Positions 1-8,714 are shown, counted from the stretch's first letter. The stretch: 64,000 nt of DNA from Litchfieldia salsa (GCF_900104555.1 NZ_FNJU01000003.1:62001-126000); one strand, 5' to 3'. Notes: generated from the sequence alone by a model not told the origin. Numbers and translations are program-made.

Positions 1-50
1 GTCATGGTGGAATTCTTCAAATGGTACTACGTGATAAATTAAAAGCATAA
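1..50 (+). CDS. acnA: Aconitate hydratase, C-terminal end only (partial)
   Basis: The window opens inside a gene. Reading in the frame that starts at base 3, the last codons give HGGILQMVLRDKLKA followed by TAA, and bases 1-2 complete a preceding Arg codon. This is the characteristic end of Bacillus aconitase (TCA cycle, citrate to isocitrate, 4Fe-4S enzyme). The identity is supported by position, because citB/acnA lies directly upstream of yneN in B. subtilis. Only 15 residues are visible, so nothing can be said about the active site. Confidence 0.85.
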   Translation, partial: HGGILQMVLRDKLKA

Positions 51-61
51 TGATTGTATGA

Positions 62-92
62 AATGCCGACTCCAATAGGGTCGGCATTTTTT
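62..92 (+). terminator. Rho-independent terminator after aconitase
   Basis: A perfect stem ATGCCGAC / GTCGGCAT with an 8-9-base loop is followed by six T. It starts 12 bases after the aconitase stop codon and ends transcription before yneN. Confidence 0.9.
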
Positions 93-152
93 GCACGTTT
101 AGAATGGTTTTATGATAAAATAAAGGAAATTTCACCTGTTTGGGGGATACAT

Positions 153-677
153 ATGAAGAAGACAGTAACAATCATTATTTCACTTGTTTTGGTGCTAATG
201 ATTGGTTATGCGATCGTTCAAGCGATGCAAAAACAAAAAAGTGAAGTCACTGGAGTCGAGGTTGGTAATCAAGCACCTGACTTTGAATTACAAGTAGTGG
301 ATGGAGGGACCATTAAGCTTTCAGAACTTAAGGGTAAGAAAGTTCTCTTGAATTTTTGGGCTTCATGGTGTGAACCTTGCTTAGAGGAAATGCCGGCAAT
401 GCAGGAATTACACGATCATAAAAGTGAAGATGTAGTCATTCTTGCAGTTAACATGACCGTAACAGAAAAAAGTTTGCAAAATGCTGAGGATTTTGTGAAG
501 GAACATGGGTTTACGTTCCCCGTATTATTAGATGTTACAAATAAAACAAGTAGTAATTATGAAGTACTAAATTTACCCGTTTCATACTTTATTGATACAA
601 ATGGGGTCATCTATCACCGTTTTCCTGGTGCTATGAGTTTAGAGTATATGGAAGACACTCTCGAAAAAATGGATTGA
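153..677 (+). CDS. yneN: Membrane-anchored thiol-disulfide oxidoreductase (ResA/StoA type)
   Basis: 174 aa. An N-terminal membrane anchor (about residues 5-23) is followed by a periplasm-facing thioredoxin/AhpC-TSA fold with the redox motif WCEPC (Cys73 and Cys76) and a cis-proline segment NLPVSYF. Proteins of this family reduce extracytoplasmic disulfides, for example in cytochrome c maturation or spore cortex assembly; the exact client cannot be told from sequence. The start at 153 is chosen because GGGGGA lies just upstream and because the open frame before it runs through the aconitase terminator. Its place after acnA and before sspN-tlp matches B. subtilis yneN. It is followed by its own terminator. 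Confidence 0.88.
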   Translation: MKKTVTIIISLVLVLMIGYAIVQAMQKQKSEVTGVEVGNQAPDFELQVVDGGTIKLSELKGKKVLLNFWASWCEPCLEEMPAMQELHDHKSEDVVILAVNMTVTEKSLQNAEDFVKEHGFTFPVLLDVTNKTSSNYEVLNLPVSYFIDTNGVIYHRFPGAMSLEYMEDTLEKMD

Positions 678-689
678 AAGTGAACACAG

Positions 690-727
690 CTCTATTGAAC
701 GTGCAATACGTTTAATGGAGTTTTTTT
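690..727 (+). terminator. Rho-independent terminator after yneN
   Basis: The 12-bp arms CTCTATTGAACG and CGTTTAATGGAG pair with two G-U pairs, and a run of seven T follows directly. It lies 13 bases after the stop codon. Confidence 0.8.
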
Positions 728-930
728 AATAGGCTTTTTTCTAAAATTATGGTTTTAGACACAGTAGAAATAGTGTTACTAGCAGGCTGAATACACGTAG
801 ACTCCTGCGGGACCAGTGGACAAAGTGAGACCCCACAGGAGCTTTAGCGACGAGGAGGCTCACTGGTCACCCGCCGGACGCGGAGTGTATTCAGCCTGCG
901 GCGGCTTTAAAAGCAAAAATCTATAAAAGA
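728..930. repeat. Interspersed palindromic element, copy 1
   Basis: The core at 782-899 is bounded by the perfect 15-bp inverted repeat GCAGGCTGAATACAC / GTGTATTCAGCCTGC. Inside are GACTCCTGCGGGACCAGTGG, a GTGAGACCCC segment and GACGAGGAGGCTCACTGGTC, which give several nested pairings. The flanks (AATAGGCTTTTTTC on the left; AAAGCAAAAATCTATA on the right) match the outer parts of the copies near 13.5 and 23.6 kb. No ORF is supported. It sits between the yneN terminator and the FbpB-like gene. Confidence 0.85.
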
Positions 931-1032
931 GATCTTTTTATTACTCTTTAAATAAAATTTTCTAAAAGTTGTAATAATTCACACCAAATAAGGGAAAGAT
1001 TATAAGGAAAATGAGAAGTCGAGGTGAGAATA

Positions 1033-1164
1033 GTGAGAAAAATTAAAAAACAAACCTTTGAAGAACTAGTGTTAGAAAATAAACAGCAGCTACTTAAAGA
1101 TCATGCAGCATTAGAAAAAATTGAAGAACGTCTCGAGCAGAGACTTCTTGATAAAGCAGAGTAA
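1033..1164 (+). CDS. FbpB-family small basic protein
   Basis: 43 aa, too short for most gene finders. It begins with GTG after GAGGTGAGAA and reads MRKIKKQTFEELVLENKQ..., ending LDKAE. Length, basic start and the FEELV..NKQ.LL pattern resemble the Fur-regulated basic proteins (FbpB group), which in B. subtilis act with the small RNA FsrA in iron sparing. I see no convincing Fur box upstream, so iron regulation is not shown here. It lies between repeat copy 1 and sspN. Assignment rests on remembered family sequence and is moderately sure. Confidence 0.6.
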   Translation: MRKIKKQTFEELVLENKQQLLKDHAALEKIEERLEQRLLDKAE

Positions 1165-1242
1165 AAATGGATTGTTCTCCTACAATTGCCTTTCATACAT
1201 AACGATACTCTCGGTGATAATATAGGCAAGGGAGGCGATAGT

Positions 1243-1380
1243 ATGAGTGGAGATACAACTAACCATTTTAGTCAAGATCACTTAGGAACTCAACCTCGCG
1301 GATTTAGAGGGAACAAAGGAAAGAAAATGCAAGATAAGTCTGGAAAACATGCACAAGTTATCCAAACTAAAGGTGAATAA
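1243..1380 (+). CDS. sspN: Small acid-soluble spore protein N
   Basis: 45 aa, start ATG preceded by GGAGG at 1231-1235. It contains the family hallmark HLGTQPRGFRGNKGKKMQ, ending in a DKSGKHAQVIQ tail. SspN is a minor SASP made in the forespore; in B. subtilis it is co-transcribed with tlp under sigma G. Here a strong terminator lies between sspN and tlp, so the two may be only partly coupled. Upstream in-frame codons (from 1186) have no ribosome site and are not included. Confidence 0.9.
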   Translation: MSGDTTNHFSQDHLGTQPRGFRGNKGKKMQDKSGKHAQVIQTKGE

Positions 1381-1387
1381 ATAAAGA

Positions 1388-1414
1388 AAGGCGTATGCAT
1401 CATACGCCTTTTTC
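1388..1414 (+). terminator. Rho-independent terminator after sspN
   Basis: The perfect stem AAGGCGTATG / CATACGCCTT with a 3-base loop runs into a T tract. Confidence 0.9.
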
Positions 1415-1593
1415 TTATACCAATGAAACGATTAGCGACAGGAGGCCCTCGAAATTGCCTTACGGGAGTGGATTGTAGCGATTGGAAATAGGAAGAACTA
1501 GGTATTTTAGGTAGCCAATTAAAAGCGTGTTTAATTTCACTCACGCATGAGCAAAATACGTTTGTACTTACATATTGAAAGGAGGAAAATCGA

Positions 1594-1827
1594 ATGAATC
1601 ACCAAAATTCTAAGCCAGATGATCGCAGTGATAATGTAGAAAAGCTACAAGATATGGTTCAAAATACCATTGAAAATATTGAAGAATCACAAGAAACAAT
1701 GAGCTTTGCTTCTGCTGAAGAACGTCAACGTATTGAGGACAAAAATAGAAGACGTCAAGACAGTATCGACGCAATGAGAAGTGAAATTAAAGATGAAGCA
1801 AGTGATAGAGAAAATGGATATAAATAA
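1594..1827 (+). CDS. tlp: Small acid-soluble spore protein Tlp
   Basis: 77 aa, ATG preceded by AAAGGAGG. It is highly charged and without Cys, with the family pattern KPDDRSDNVEKLQ near the N terminus and EERQRIEDKNRRR in the middle. Tlp was named for thioredoxin likeness but is a forespore SASP of unknown precise role. It lies in the conserved place between sspN and yneP. The 180-bp gap in front must hold its promoter; I could not fit a clean sigma G site there. Confidence 0.92.
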   Translation: MNHQNSKPDDRSDNVEKLQDMVQNTIENIEESQETMSFASAEERQRIEDKNRRRQDSIDAMRSEIKDEASDRENGYK

Positions 1828-1840
1828 GTAGAACATAAGT

Positions 1841-1900
1841 ATAGAGGCTTTCCCATAAGTTGCCAAGTACTTGGCCTTTGGGAAGGCCTCTATTCTTTTT
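1841..1900 (+). terminator. Long hairpin terminator after tlp
   Basis: The outer stem ATAGAGGC / GCCTCTAT is extended by CTTTCCCA / TGGGAAGG-type pairing and an inner CCAAG-TA-CTTGG hairpin, followed by TCTTTTT. Confidence 0.8.
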
Positions 1901-2017
1901 AGTTACTCAAGTGATAAGACATGCTAAATTAATGAATTTATGTTAATATAACTCATATTATTCAATTTATTTAGAGCAGTTACTTCTAAAATATATAATT
2001 GAAAAAGGGGTAAAATC

Positions 2018-2446
2018 ATGCATGTTTCAAAAAAAGAAATAGAAGTAAGATATGCTGAAACAGACCAAATGGGCGTTGTTTATCATGCCAATTATCTCGT
2101 TTGGATGGAAATTGGTAGAACAGCTCTTATAAAAGATCTTGGTTTTAGCTATGCTGGTATGGAGGAAGATGGAATCATATCTCCAGTAATCGATATTCAA
2201 GTTTCTTACAAGAAGCCATTAAGGTATGGTGAAACCGCTACGATTTCAACTTGGATTGAGAAATATGACGGAATTAGAAGTACATATGGCTATGAAATTG
2301 TAAATGAAGCAGGAGAGGTTGCAGTTACTGGCAATTCTTCTCATGTCTGTGTTAAAAAAGACTCTTTCAGACCTATACACTTTAAGAAACATTATCCTGA
2401 ATGGCACGAAGCCTATGAGAATGCTAAAAAAAGAGAGAATGAGTAA
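2018..2446 (+). CDS. yneP: Acyl-CoA thioesterase, YbgC/4HBT hotdog family
   Basis: 142 aa, about the usual size of a single hotdog domain. The motif RYAETDQMGVVYHANYLVW near residues 10-28 contains the catalytic Asp and the Tyr-His-Ala-Asn signature of the 4-hydroxybenzoyl-CoA/YbgC thioesterases, which hydrolyse short-chain acyl-CoAs in the cytosol. The start has a clear AAAAAGGGG site. It overlaps the next gene by one base (TAATG), so translation is probably coupled. Synteny identifies it as yneP; the physiological substrate is unknown. Confidence 0.9.
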   Translation: MHVSKKEIEVRYAETDQMGVVYHANYLVWMEIGRTALIKDLGFSYAGMEEDGIISPVIDIQVSYKKPLRYGETATISTWIEKYDGIRSTYGYEIVNEAGEVAVTGNSSHVCVKKDSFRPIHFKKHYPEWHEAYENAKKRENE

Positions 2447-2760
2447 TGGCATTTGGAATAAAGAAAGAAGAATTAGACTCATGGAAAATGAAAGTGGCAA
2501 GAGGTGAAATTGCTTTTCTAACTCACTATTGGCAAGATCCTCGTTTTAGTGAAGCCAAAACAGTGACAAAGGTTGGTTGTTCTAGTATTGAGGTACTTGC
2601 AGAATGGGGAGCTAAGTATGGGCTGAAGAAGGAATGGATTCATCAACGCCAGGATTATCCACATTTTGATTTACTAGGAGACTTTCAAAGAAGAATTCTG
2701 GAAGCTGAAGGATTGCATGAACATCTTTCTAGGTTCTCTATTAGAAAAGATGATAGGTAG
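2446..2760 (+). CDS. yneQ: Conserved hypothetical protein YneQ
   Basis: 104 aa, starting on the ATG that overlaps the yneP stop. It is soluble, rich in aromatic and charged residues, with WKMKVARGEIAFLTHYWQDP near the N terminus and DYPHFDLLGDFQ in the second half. I recognise it only by position and general match to the B. subtilis yneQ slot; no catalytic motif or known fold is apparent. No independent ribosome site is needed because of the stop-start overlap. Confidence 0.8.
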   Translation: MAFGIKKEELDSWKMKVARGEIAFLTHYWQDPRFSEAKTVTKVGCSSIEVLAEWGAKYGLKKEWIHQRQDYPHFDLLGDFQRRILEAEGLHEHLSRFSIRKDDR

Positions 2761-2855
2761 TAATGGGTAACGGGTTCTGTTTTCTGTTGCACATAGCGTA
2801 CCTATATGAGACGGGTATTCATTGAGCCTGATGATGGAATCAGCATGATTGGATA

Positions 2856-2930
2856 TTAAGCGGAAAAATTCCTCTTAATTTGGAAATTGCTCTGAAACTA
2901 GCTGTAATAGACGGAAAGATTCCGACTATT
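2856..2930. repeat. Two-unit palindrome array (GGAA/TTCC hairpins)
   Basis: Two short hairpins, TTAAGCGGAAAAATTCCTCTTAA at 2856-2878 (stem arms with one mismatch) and AATAGACGGAA / TTCCGACTATT at 2906-2930, share a GGAA...TTCC centre but have different outer arms. Their centres are 51 bp apart, the same period as the longer arrays near 17.0 and 33.0 kb. No gene is supported between yneQ and yneR (290 bp). Confidence 0.6.
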
Positions 2931-2969
2931 GTAAAACTCTTGTAAGATCAATTTGTATTACTTCAATAA

Positions 2970-3012
2970 AAATGAGTGTCAATTTTATTTAAAAATTGGC
3001 ACTCATTTTATC
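2970..3012. terminator. Bidirectional terminator between yneQ and yneR
   Basis: The arms ATGAGTGTCAATTTT and AAAATTGGCACTCAT pair over about 15 bp with one mismatch. A-rich sequence on the left and a T run on the right allow it to end both the yneQ and the convergent yneR transcripts. Confidence 0.85.
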
Positions 3013-3049
3013 TTGCTTGTGATAGGAAACAGAACACATTCCCACCTTA

Positions 3050-3337
3050 TTATTGGTAATTAAAAACTGGCTCTTCTGCTTTTTCATCATAATTAATAAT
3101 TAAATCATGATCTTTGAAATACCATAAGTCATCTTCTTGAATAAAAAACATGATTCCTGATTCATTTGTCTGACTTCCGGTATCTTCTGGAGTATCTTTT
3201 GAAACACCAAGTGAAAATCCTGGTTGAATCGAACTTGACCCTCCATAGCGAACAAAAAACCGTACACTATCTCCATTACCCAAATTAAGCTCTCTTTTAT
3301 ACCAATCCGCTGCTTTTGTATCAATTTGAATTTCCAA
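3050..3337 (-). CDS. yneR: HesB/YneR-like protein without cysteines
   Basis: 95 aa, ATG preceded by AAGGAGGAAA on the minus strand. Fold and length fit the HesB/IscA-like biosynthesis family (VRFFVRYGGSSSIQPGFSLGV in the middle, FNYQ at the end), and position matches B. subtilis yneR. The cysteines that bind iron or Fe-S clusters in true A-type carriers are absent; the protein contains no Cys at all. It therefore cannot be a conventional Fe-S carrier and its role is unknown. It is convergent with yneQ. Confidence 0.85.
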   Translation of the reverse strand: MEIQIDTKAADWYKRELNLGNGDSVRFFVRYGGSSSIQPGFSLGVSKDTPEDTGSQTNESGIMFFIQEDDLWYFKDHDLIINYDEKAEEPVFNYQ

Positions 3338-3695
3338 ACTATTTCCTCCTTATAATCAATTCATTTCCCTAATCCATACTAACTAAAACTAATCAGAGAT
3401 TTCTTTAGCATATAGTATCCTCTTTAATGGTATGTAAATCAATAATATTGACTGAATCCTCTTATAAAATTCACAATTCATTATATATATTAGCTCTTGT
3501 AGGCTTGTTGAAAGATAACTTTTCACCTTTAACTATAATATGAAATTGAAAATTGTGCGGTATTTTCATAAAATCTTCAAAAAACTTTATTTCAATATCC
3601 GAAATAAAAAGGGAGGTTTTTTTTAGTCCCTATCGAATAACTATTATTAGTACCACCAGTTAAAATGTCTATTGATAAAGAAAGAAGGGATCTTT
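3338..3695. other. Divergent intergenic region yneR / S9 peptidase
   Basis: 358 bp, very AT-rich. It must hold the divergent promoters. No ORF, repeat or recognised riboswitch was found. An A-rich stretch before AAAAAGGGAGG at about 3606-3616, then TTTTTTTT, could be a weak hairpin-less leader, but I cannot support a function. Confidence 0.4.
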
Positions 3696-5483
3696 ATGAT
3701 CACATTTAAAAAACCTGATGTAGAACAATTTTTTAGAACATTAGCCATTCAAAACTTTGCTGTTAGTCCAAACGAAGATCAATTGATTTTAAGTACAAAC
3801 ATTAGTGGAAAGTATAATTTATGGGGAATGGACTTACCAAATAACTTTCCCTATCCGCTAACTTTTATAGATCAAAGTTGCCATGAGTTATTGTTTGACG
3901 GGCAGGGAAGATTTGTCATTGCTAGCTTTGATCATGATGGCGATGAAAACACTCAATTATATGCGATGCAACCAAAGGGTGGAGAATTATTCCCACTTCG
4001 GGTCCAAGATGGGGAACGTCATATGTCTCCAATTCTATCGAAGGATGGTAACAGACTATATTACACGTCATCCAAGGAAAATTCTATATATTTGAATACA
4101 TACTGCTATGATTTATTAACAGAGAACGAAAAACTCATCAATAAAGGGGAAAAAGCTGCAACGTACTTATTAGACGTCAGTCCTGATGAATTAAAACAAG
4201 TTTATTTCAGACTTTATGCCAACACATATACCCTAGCACATGTGGTTGTTGACGGTCAGGAATATCTGCTAACACCTCAAACTGACAAGCAACACACCAC
4301 GTCATCTGTGATATTTGTATCTGATACAGAATTATTCTTACTCACAGATTATAATGAGGATTTCTCATATTTAGCAAAGTTTGATCTACAAACTAAAACT
4401 TTTACAAAAGTAATTTCTTTTGAACAAGAGGATTTCCAATCGATTAAATATAACAAAGAACAGCAATCAATCTATATTGTAAGTTCCAGAGGTGTTGAGG
4501 ATTTCCTATACAAATATTCATTGATTGATGAAGAAGTAACGAAACTAGATACTCCTGTAAGTGTCATTCAGAAGCTAGTGGTTACAGAACAAGGTAACCT
4601 TTATGTACTTGGACGTTCTGCAATAGAGCCTTTTAATATTTATAAAAGTGAAGGACTAGATAAAGGCTGGACGGCATGTACGAATTTCGGTGTGCCTGGA
4701 ATTGAAAAAGATGAATTGTGTGAACCAGAGGTAGTTAAATATCCTTCATTTGATGGTTTAGAAATTGAAGCTTTATTTTTTAAGGCGAAAGAAGAAGTAA
4801 GTAATGGTAATGTGATATTATGGCCACATGGTGGACCACAAGCTGCTGAAAGAAAGTCTTTTCGAGCCTTATTTCAATTTTTAGTTCAAAGAGGATACAG
4901 TATATTCGCACCTAATTTCCGAGGGTCTTCTGGTTATGGATTATCTTTTATGAAAATGGTAGAAGGTGACTGGGGTCATGGACCTAGACTAGATAATATT
5001 GAAGGAATTGAGTGGTTATTATCTAATGGTTATGCTGACCGTGAGAAACTCCTTCTAATGGGTGGTAGTTACGGAGGATATATGGCTTTATTATTACATG
5101 GGAGACATCCTGAGTACTTTAAGGCAGTTGTTGATATATTTGGTCCAAGTGATTTATTTTCGTTTATTGATTCAGTGCCAGATCATTGGAAACCAGTCAT
5201 GAATCAATGGGTTGGTGACCCTGTTAAGGATAAAGAAAAGCTTATAGAGTACTCACCAATCACATTCTTAAAGAACATGGTAAAACCGATGCTTGTTATT
5301 CAAGGAGCTAATGATCCGCGTGTTGTTAAAGCTGAATCTGATAAAATTGTTCAGGCACTTGAAGATCAAGGTGTGCATGTAGAATATTTAGTTCTAGAAG
5401 ATGAAGGACATGGTTTTACGAAGAAGGAAAACGAAATAAAAGTAAATCGAACGATTCTTGAGTTCTTCAATCGATATATTTAA
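3696..5483 (+). CDS. S9 family prolyl oligopeptidase-type serine peptidase
   Basis: 595 aa. The N-terminal two thirds are a beta-propeller-like region; the C-terminal alpha/beta-hydrolase carries the catalytic triad Ser458 (GGSYGGY), Asp540 (NDPRV) and His572 (EGHGF), with the oxyanion-side motif HGGPQ upstream. No signal peptide is seen, so it is cytosolic. Family members cleave short oligopeptides after Pro or remove N-terminal residues; acylaminoacyl-peptidase activity is possible. I chose ATG at 3696, with AGAAGGGA before it, over an upstream TTG. The gene is an insertion relative to the B. subtilis yne order and has its own terminator. Confidence 0.9.
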   Translation: MITFKKPDVEQFFRTLAIQNFAVSPNEDQLILSTNISGKYNLWGMDLPNNFPYPLTFIDQSCHELLFDGQGRFVIASFDHDGDENTQLYAMQPKGGELFPLRVQDGERHMSPILSKDGNRLYYTSSKENSIYLNTYCYDLLTENEKLINKGEKAATYLLDVSPDELKQVYFRLYANTYTLAHVVVDGQEYLLTPQTDKQHTTSSVIFVSDTELFLLTDYNEDFSYLAKFDLQTKTFTKVISFEQEDFQSIKYNKEQQSIYIVSSRGVEDFLYKYSLIDEEVTKLDTPVSVIQKLVVTEQGNLYVLGRSAIEPFNIYKSEGLDKGWTACTNFGVPGIEKDELCEPEVVKYPSFDGLEIEALFFKAKEEVSNGNVILWPHGGPQAAERKSFRALFQFLVQRGYSIFAPNFRGSSGYGLSFMKMVEGDWGHGPRLDNIEGIEWLLSNGYADREKLLLMGGSYGGYMALLLHGRHPEYFKAVVDIFGPSDLFSFIDSVPDHWKPVMNQWVGDPVKDKEKLIEYSPITFLKNMVKPMLVIQGANDPRVVKAESDKIVQALEDQGVHVEYLVLEDEGHGFTKKENEIKVNRTILEFFNRYI

Positions 5484-5498
5484 AATAAAAATAAGAAC

Positions 5499-5540
5499 CA
5501 GCGCACTCCACATACATGTGTCGTGCGCTTTTCTTTATAA
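5499..5540 (+). terminator. Terminator after the S9 peptidase gene
   Basis: GCGCAC / GTGCGC arms enclose an inner ACA/TGT pairing and are followed by TTTTCTTT. It overlaps the end of the convergent plsY gene by a few bases. Confidence 0.75.
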
Positions 5541-6137
5541 CCATGTAATTTTTGGTTCCGTTTTGTTCCTGATTCGTTTAATATTGGCTCGGTGGCGGTA
5601 TATCACGAAAAAGGCTAAAAGTGATATAACAATAACTAACGGGATATCCGTTTTAAAGAACACGCTATAAATGATACTGTATATAAGTGCAAAGATACCT
5701 GTTAAAATTGATGAAAGTGACACATATTTTGTTAGTTTTAACGAAATTAAAAAAATGAGGAGAACACTTAAAAATAATAAAGGTTGATATAATAGTATGA
5801 CTCCTCCGGAAGTAGCTACAGCTTTTCCACCTTTAAAACCTGCGAAAATTGGGTACATATGTCCGATTACTGCTATCACACCAAATAAAAGCGGATTTAT
5901 TTCACTACCGAAAATAAGTGGTAATGCTGCAGCTAGTGTACCTTTTAAAATATCTGCTAGCGTAACGATTATTCCTGCTTTCTTTCCTAGTGTACGGAAT
6001 GTATTTGTTCCTCCAAGGTTTCCACTTCCATGTTGCCTAATATCAATTCCATATCCCACTTTTCCAACAATTAACCCCGAGGGAATCGAACCAATTAAGT
6101 ACGCTCCAATTACTAAAAGAATGTCAAATAAAATCAT
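5535..6137 (-). CDS. plsY: Glycerol-3-phosphate acyltransferase PlsY
   Basis: 200 aa integral membrane protein with about five to seven hydrophobic segments. The three PlsY loops are visible: [10 protein letters not shown] near residue 17, [18 protein letters not shown] at about 36-53, and [18 protein letters not shown] at about 91-108. It transfers the acyl group from acyl-phosphate to glycerol-3-phosphate, the first step of phospholipid synthesis. Start ATG follows AAAAGGAG on the minus strand. In B. subtilis this is yneS, next to yneT and parEC, as here. Confidence 0.95.
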   Translation of the reverse strand: MILFDILLVIGAYLIGSIPSGLIVGKVGYGIDIRQHGSGNLGGTNTFRTLGKKAGIIVTLADILKGTLAAALPLIFGSEINPLLFGVIAVIGHMYPIFAGFKGGKAVATSGGVILLYQPLLFLSVLLIFLISLKLTKYVSLSSILTGIFALIYSIIYSVFFKTDIPLVIVISLLAFFVIYRHRANIKRIRNKTEPKITWL

Positions 6138-6330
6138 ATGTATAACTCCTTTTACTACGATCTACCATCCAATATTGCTTTAGGCTATGTAATAATTGCT
6201 CAATCCTATTGTACCACTTTATGTGTGAAAATCCATGCTAGTCTTATAAATAATCATAGGTGGAAAATATTGATTTTTCTTTTCATTTTGACAAAATTCT
6301 CGTAACATACGTATGGAGGGAGGAATCTAA

Positions 6331-8076
6331 ATGGTACAACTATCAAAAAAGAAACAATTATTATCAATTCCTCTGATAATTATAGGCTTACTTTCTGCCG
6401 TTCTTCTTGTTGCGTCAAGCTTGTTTTTACTATTTTATCCATCACCCTCAGAGACTTTGGTTCCATACTCATCCGGTAATGAGGCAGTCGTTTTAGATGG
6501 TAAATTAGAAGAAGAAGAAGTAGTTATTAGAAAAAATAATGTAAGCTACTTTTCAGTAGAATATATAAAGCAAATGATAGATGATTCGGTTCTATATGAT
6601 GAGGCTTCAAAATCTGTGATTCTTACAACGAAAGATAGAGTACTGCAGATCCCGACAGATTCATTGAACTATTTTATTAATGAAGTACCAACCGAATTGA
6701 AGTTCCCAGTGATGATTGCTCAATCGGGCGTTTCCTATGTTGCCCTAGATCCTCTTTTAACATTATTCGAGCTTCAAATGGATTATGATGAAAGTACTGG
6801 CATTCATGTATTAAGGAGAAATGGAGAAACGATCATAAATGCTTCGGTAAGAAGTGATAAGAACATCGATCATCTTCGGTTAAGAACATCCTCCAGTCTG
6901 ACGGCACCTTATGTTTATGAGGTTCAGAATGGCGAAGAGGTGAGTATTGAAAAAGAAGAAGAAGGATTCTATTATGTTAGAAAACAAAATGGGATTGCAG
7001 GATATATTGAGAAAAGTGAGGTTGAGATTAATCAATCGGTGAAAATAGCTGTAGATGCTGATCAAGTAACCTATGAACTTCCAAAGCTTAATTGGCCGAT
7101 TCATCTAGTATGGGAGGCGGTCTACTCAAAAAATCCTGACACAAAGAAAATCCCATCCATCCCAGGAGTCAATGTTGTTTCTCCAACTTGGTTCTCTTTA
7201 GAAAACAATCAAGGGGGAATTACTAATTTAGGTTCAATGGAGTATGTGGAATGGGCAAAATCAAAGAACTTTCATATTTGGGGTTTGTTTTCAAATGATT
7301 TTGATCCTGATAAAACACATGGAGCGTTCAAGCACTTTGAAACAAGGCAGCATATGATCCGACAATTACTTCATTATGCTAAAACATATAAGTTAGATGG
7401 GATTAATATAGATATAGAAAATGTTTATGAAGAGGATGGGCCACTAATTACACAGTTTGTTCGAGAGGCTACACCATATTTTCATCAAGCAGGGTTACTA
7501 ATTTCAATGGATGTTACCTTTATTTCTGATAGTGGAATGTGGTCTGCTTTTTATGAAAGAGAGAAGCTTGCTGAGATTGTCGATTATATGGTTGTTATGG
7601 CCTATGATGAACATTGGGCAACATCACCAATAGCGGGAAGTGTTGCGAGTCTACCTTGGGTCGAAGGTAATCTGAATCGAATACTGGAAGTAATTCCTAA
7701 TGAAAGACTGATCCTAGGGGTACCACTTTATTCAAGGATCTGGAAGGAACAGGAGACTGAAGGTGGTAATATTGAAGTTTCTTCTAAAGCGCATTCTATG
7801 GAATCTATCCAAGCATGGATTAAGGAACATCATTTACAGGTAACATATGATGAAAAAACAGGGCAAAACTATGCAGAATTTTATAATCAAGAAGAAAAAT
7901 CTTTATATAAAGTTTGGATTGAGGATGAAATGTCTTTAAATAAACGTGCACAGCTTGTTCATAAATATCAATTGGCTGGTGTGGCGTCATGGCAACGTAC
8001 GTTTGCAAGTGATGTTGCTTGGCAAGAGTTAGAGGACTCTCTAAATAGAAAAAATGCAGTTAAGCAACCTAAATAA
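6331..8076 (+). CDS. Membrane-anchored GH18 family protein with copper amine oxidase-N-like and SH3b domains
   Basis: 581 aa. A signal anchor lies at about residues 13-34; a copper-amine-oxidase-N-like domain at about 65-170; a bacterial SH3 domain at about 175-235; and a GH18 barrel at about 250-565. The GH18 signature DGINIDIE has the proton donor at Glu363, so catalysis is plausible. Such proteins act on peptidoglycan or chitin-like chains at the wall, and relatives in bacilli serve in spore germination or wall turnover. It is transcribed alone after a 190-bp gap from divergent plsY. It is not part of the usual yne order. Substrate is not known. Confidence 0.85.
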   Translation: MVQLSKKKQLLSIPLIIIGLLSAVLLVASSLFLLFYPSPSETLVPYSSGNEAVVLDGKLEEEEVVIRKNNVSYFSVEYIKQMIDDSVLYDEASKSVILTTKDRVLQIPTDSLNYFINEVPTELKFPVMIAQSGVSYVALDPLLTLFELQMDYDESTGIHVLRRNGETIINASVRSDKNIDHLRLRTSSSLTAPYVYEVQNGEEVSIEKEEEGFYYVRKQNGIAGYIEKSEVEINQSVKIAVDADQVTYELPKLNWPIHLVWEAVYSKNPDTKKIPSIPGVNVVSPTWFSLENNQGGITNLGSMEYVEWAKSKNFHIWGLFSNDFDPDKTHGAFKHFETRQHMIRQLLHYAKTYKLDGINIDIENVYEEDGPLITQFVREATPYFHQAGLLISMDVTFISDSGMWSAFYEREKLAEIVDYMVVMAYDEHWATSPIAGSVASLPWVEGNLNRILEVIPNERLILGVPLYSRIWKEQETEGGNIEVSSKAHSMESIQAWIKEHHLQVTYDEKTGQNYAEFYNQEEKSLYKVWIEDEMSLNKRAQLVHKYQLAGVASWQRTFASDVAWQELEDSLNRKNAVKQPK

Positions 8077-8185
8077 TCATTCATTTTCCTGCATGAAAAA
8101 TTTTGATTATTTTTTGTGCAGGAATTATTTATCTAGTTACCGAAATAATAACTATAAAATAATATAACTTGAAGGAGAGATCGAT

Positions 8186-8599
8186 TTGGCTATTGAAATT
8201 CCGTCAAGAGAAGAAATGGGTAAAATACTAAAGAATAGCAAACATATTGCGGTTGTAGGACTTTCTGCAAATCCAGAAAAAACATCCTATATGGTAAGTA
8301 AAGCCATGATGGATGCTGGTTATCGCATCACACCTGTTAACCCTACAGTAGATGAAGTTTTAGGTGTAAAGGCTGTAAAATCTTTGAAAGAAATTGACGA
8401 ACATGTTGATATTGTAAATGTATTTCGTCGGTCAGAGCATTTGTATGAGGTTGCAAAAGAATTTGCAGAAATAAATGCGGATGTTTTCTGGGCTCAACAA
8501 GGTCTTGTCAATGAAGAAGCTTATGAATATTTAAGGAATTTAGGTTATACTGTTATTATGGATCGATGTATAAAAGTAGAACATGCATTGACTAAATAG
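8186..8599 (+). CDS. yneT: CoA-binding domain protein YneT
   Basis: 137 aa, start TTG with GAAGGAGAGA just upstream. A single Rossmann-type CoA-binding domain, with IAVVGLSANPEKTSYMVSK near the N terminus and TPVNPTVDEVLGVKAVKSL following, ending in VIMDRCIKVEH. This family resembles the CoA-binding domain of succinyl-CoA synthetase and binds CoA; no catalytic role is established. The position just before parE-parC matches B. subtilis yneT. A terminator follows. Confidence 0.92.
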   Translation: MAIEIPSREEMGKILKNSKHIAVVGLSANPEKTSYMVSKAMMDAGYRITPVNPTVDEVLGVKAVKSLKEIDEHVDIVNVFRRSEHLYEVAKEFAEINADVFWAQQGLVNEEAYEYLRNLGYTVIMDRCIKVEHALTK

Positions 8600-8612
8600 A
8601 GGCTATATACTA

Positions 8613-8645
8613 AAAATCCTTGTCAAAAATCGAGGATTTTTTTTA
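8613..8645 (+). terminator. Terminator after yneT
   Basis: AAAATCCT / AGGATTTT stem, 12-base loop, then a long T run. Confidence 0.88.
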
Positions 8646-8714
8646 TTTTTGAAGATATAGGGTTGCTAAAATCCATTTACCATATAAAATAAAGCATAGG
8701 TGACTTAAAAAATA

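Noticed and set aside
940-1030. Fur box before the FbpB-like gene
   Set aside because: No 19-bp GATAATGATAATCATTATC-like palindrome with acceptable matches.
2018-2446. Additional small ORFs inside yneP on both strands
   Set aside because: They lie in other frames of a clearly conserved thioesterase gene and lack ribosome sites.
5797-6183. 128-residue frame on the plus strand
   Set aside because: Antisense to plsY, proline/isoleucine-biased, with no ribosome site; a shadow of the real gene.
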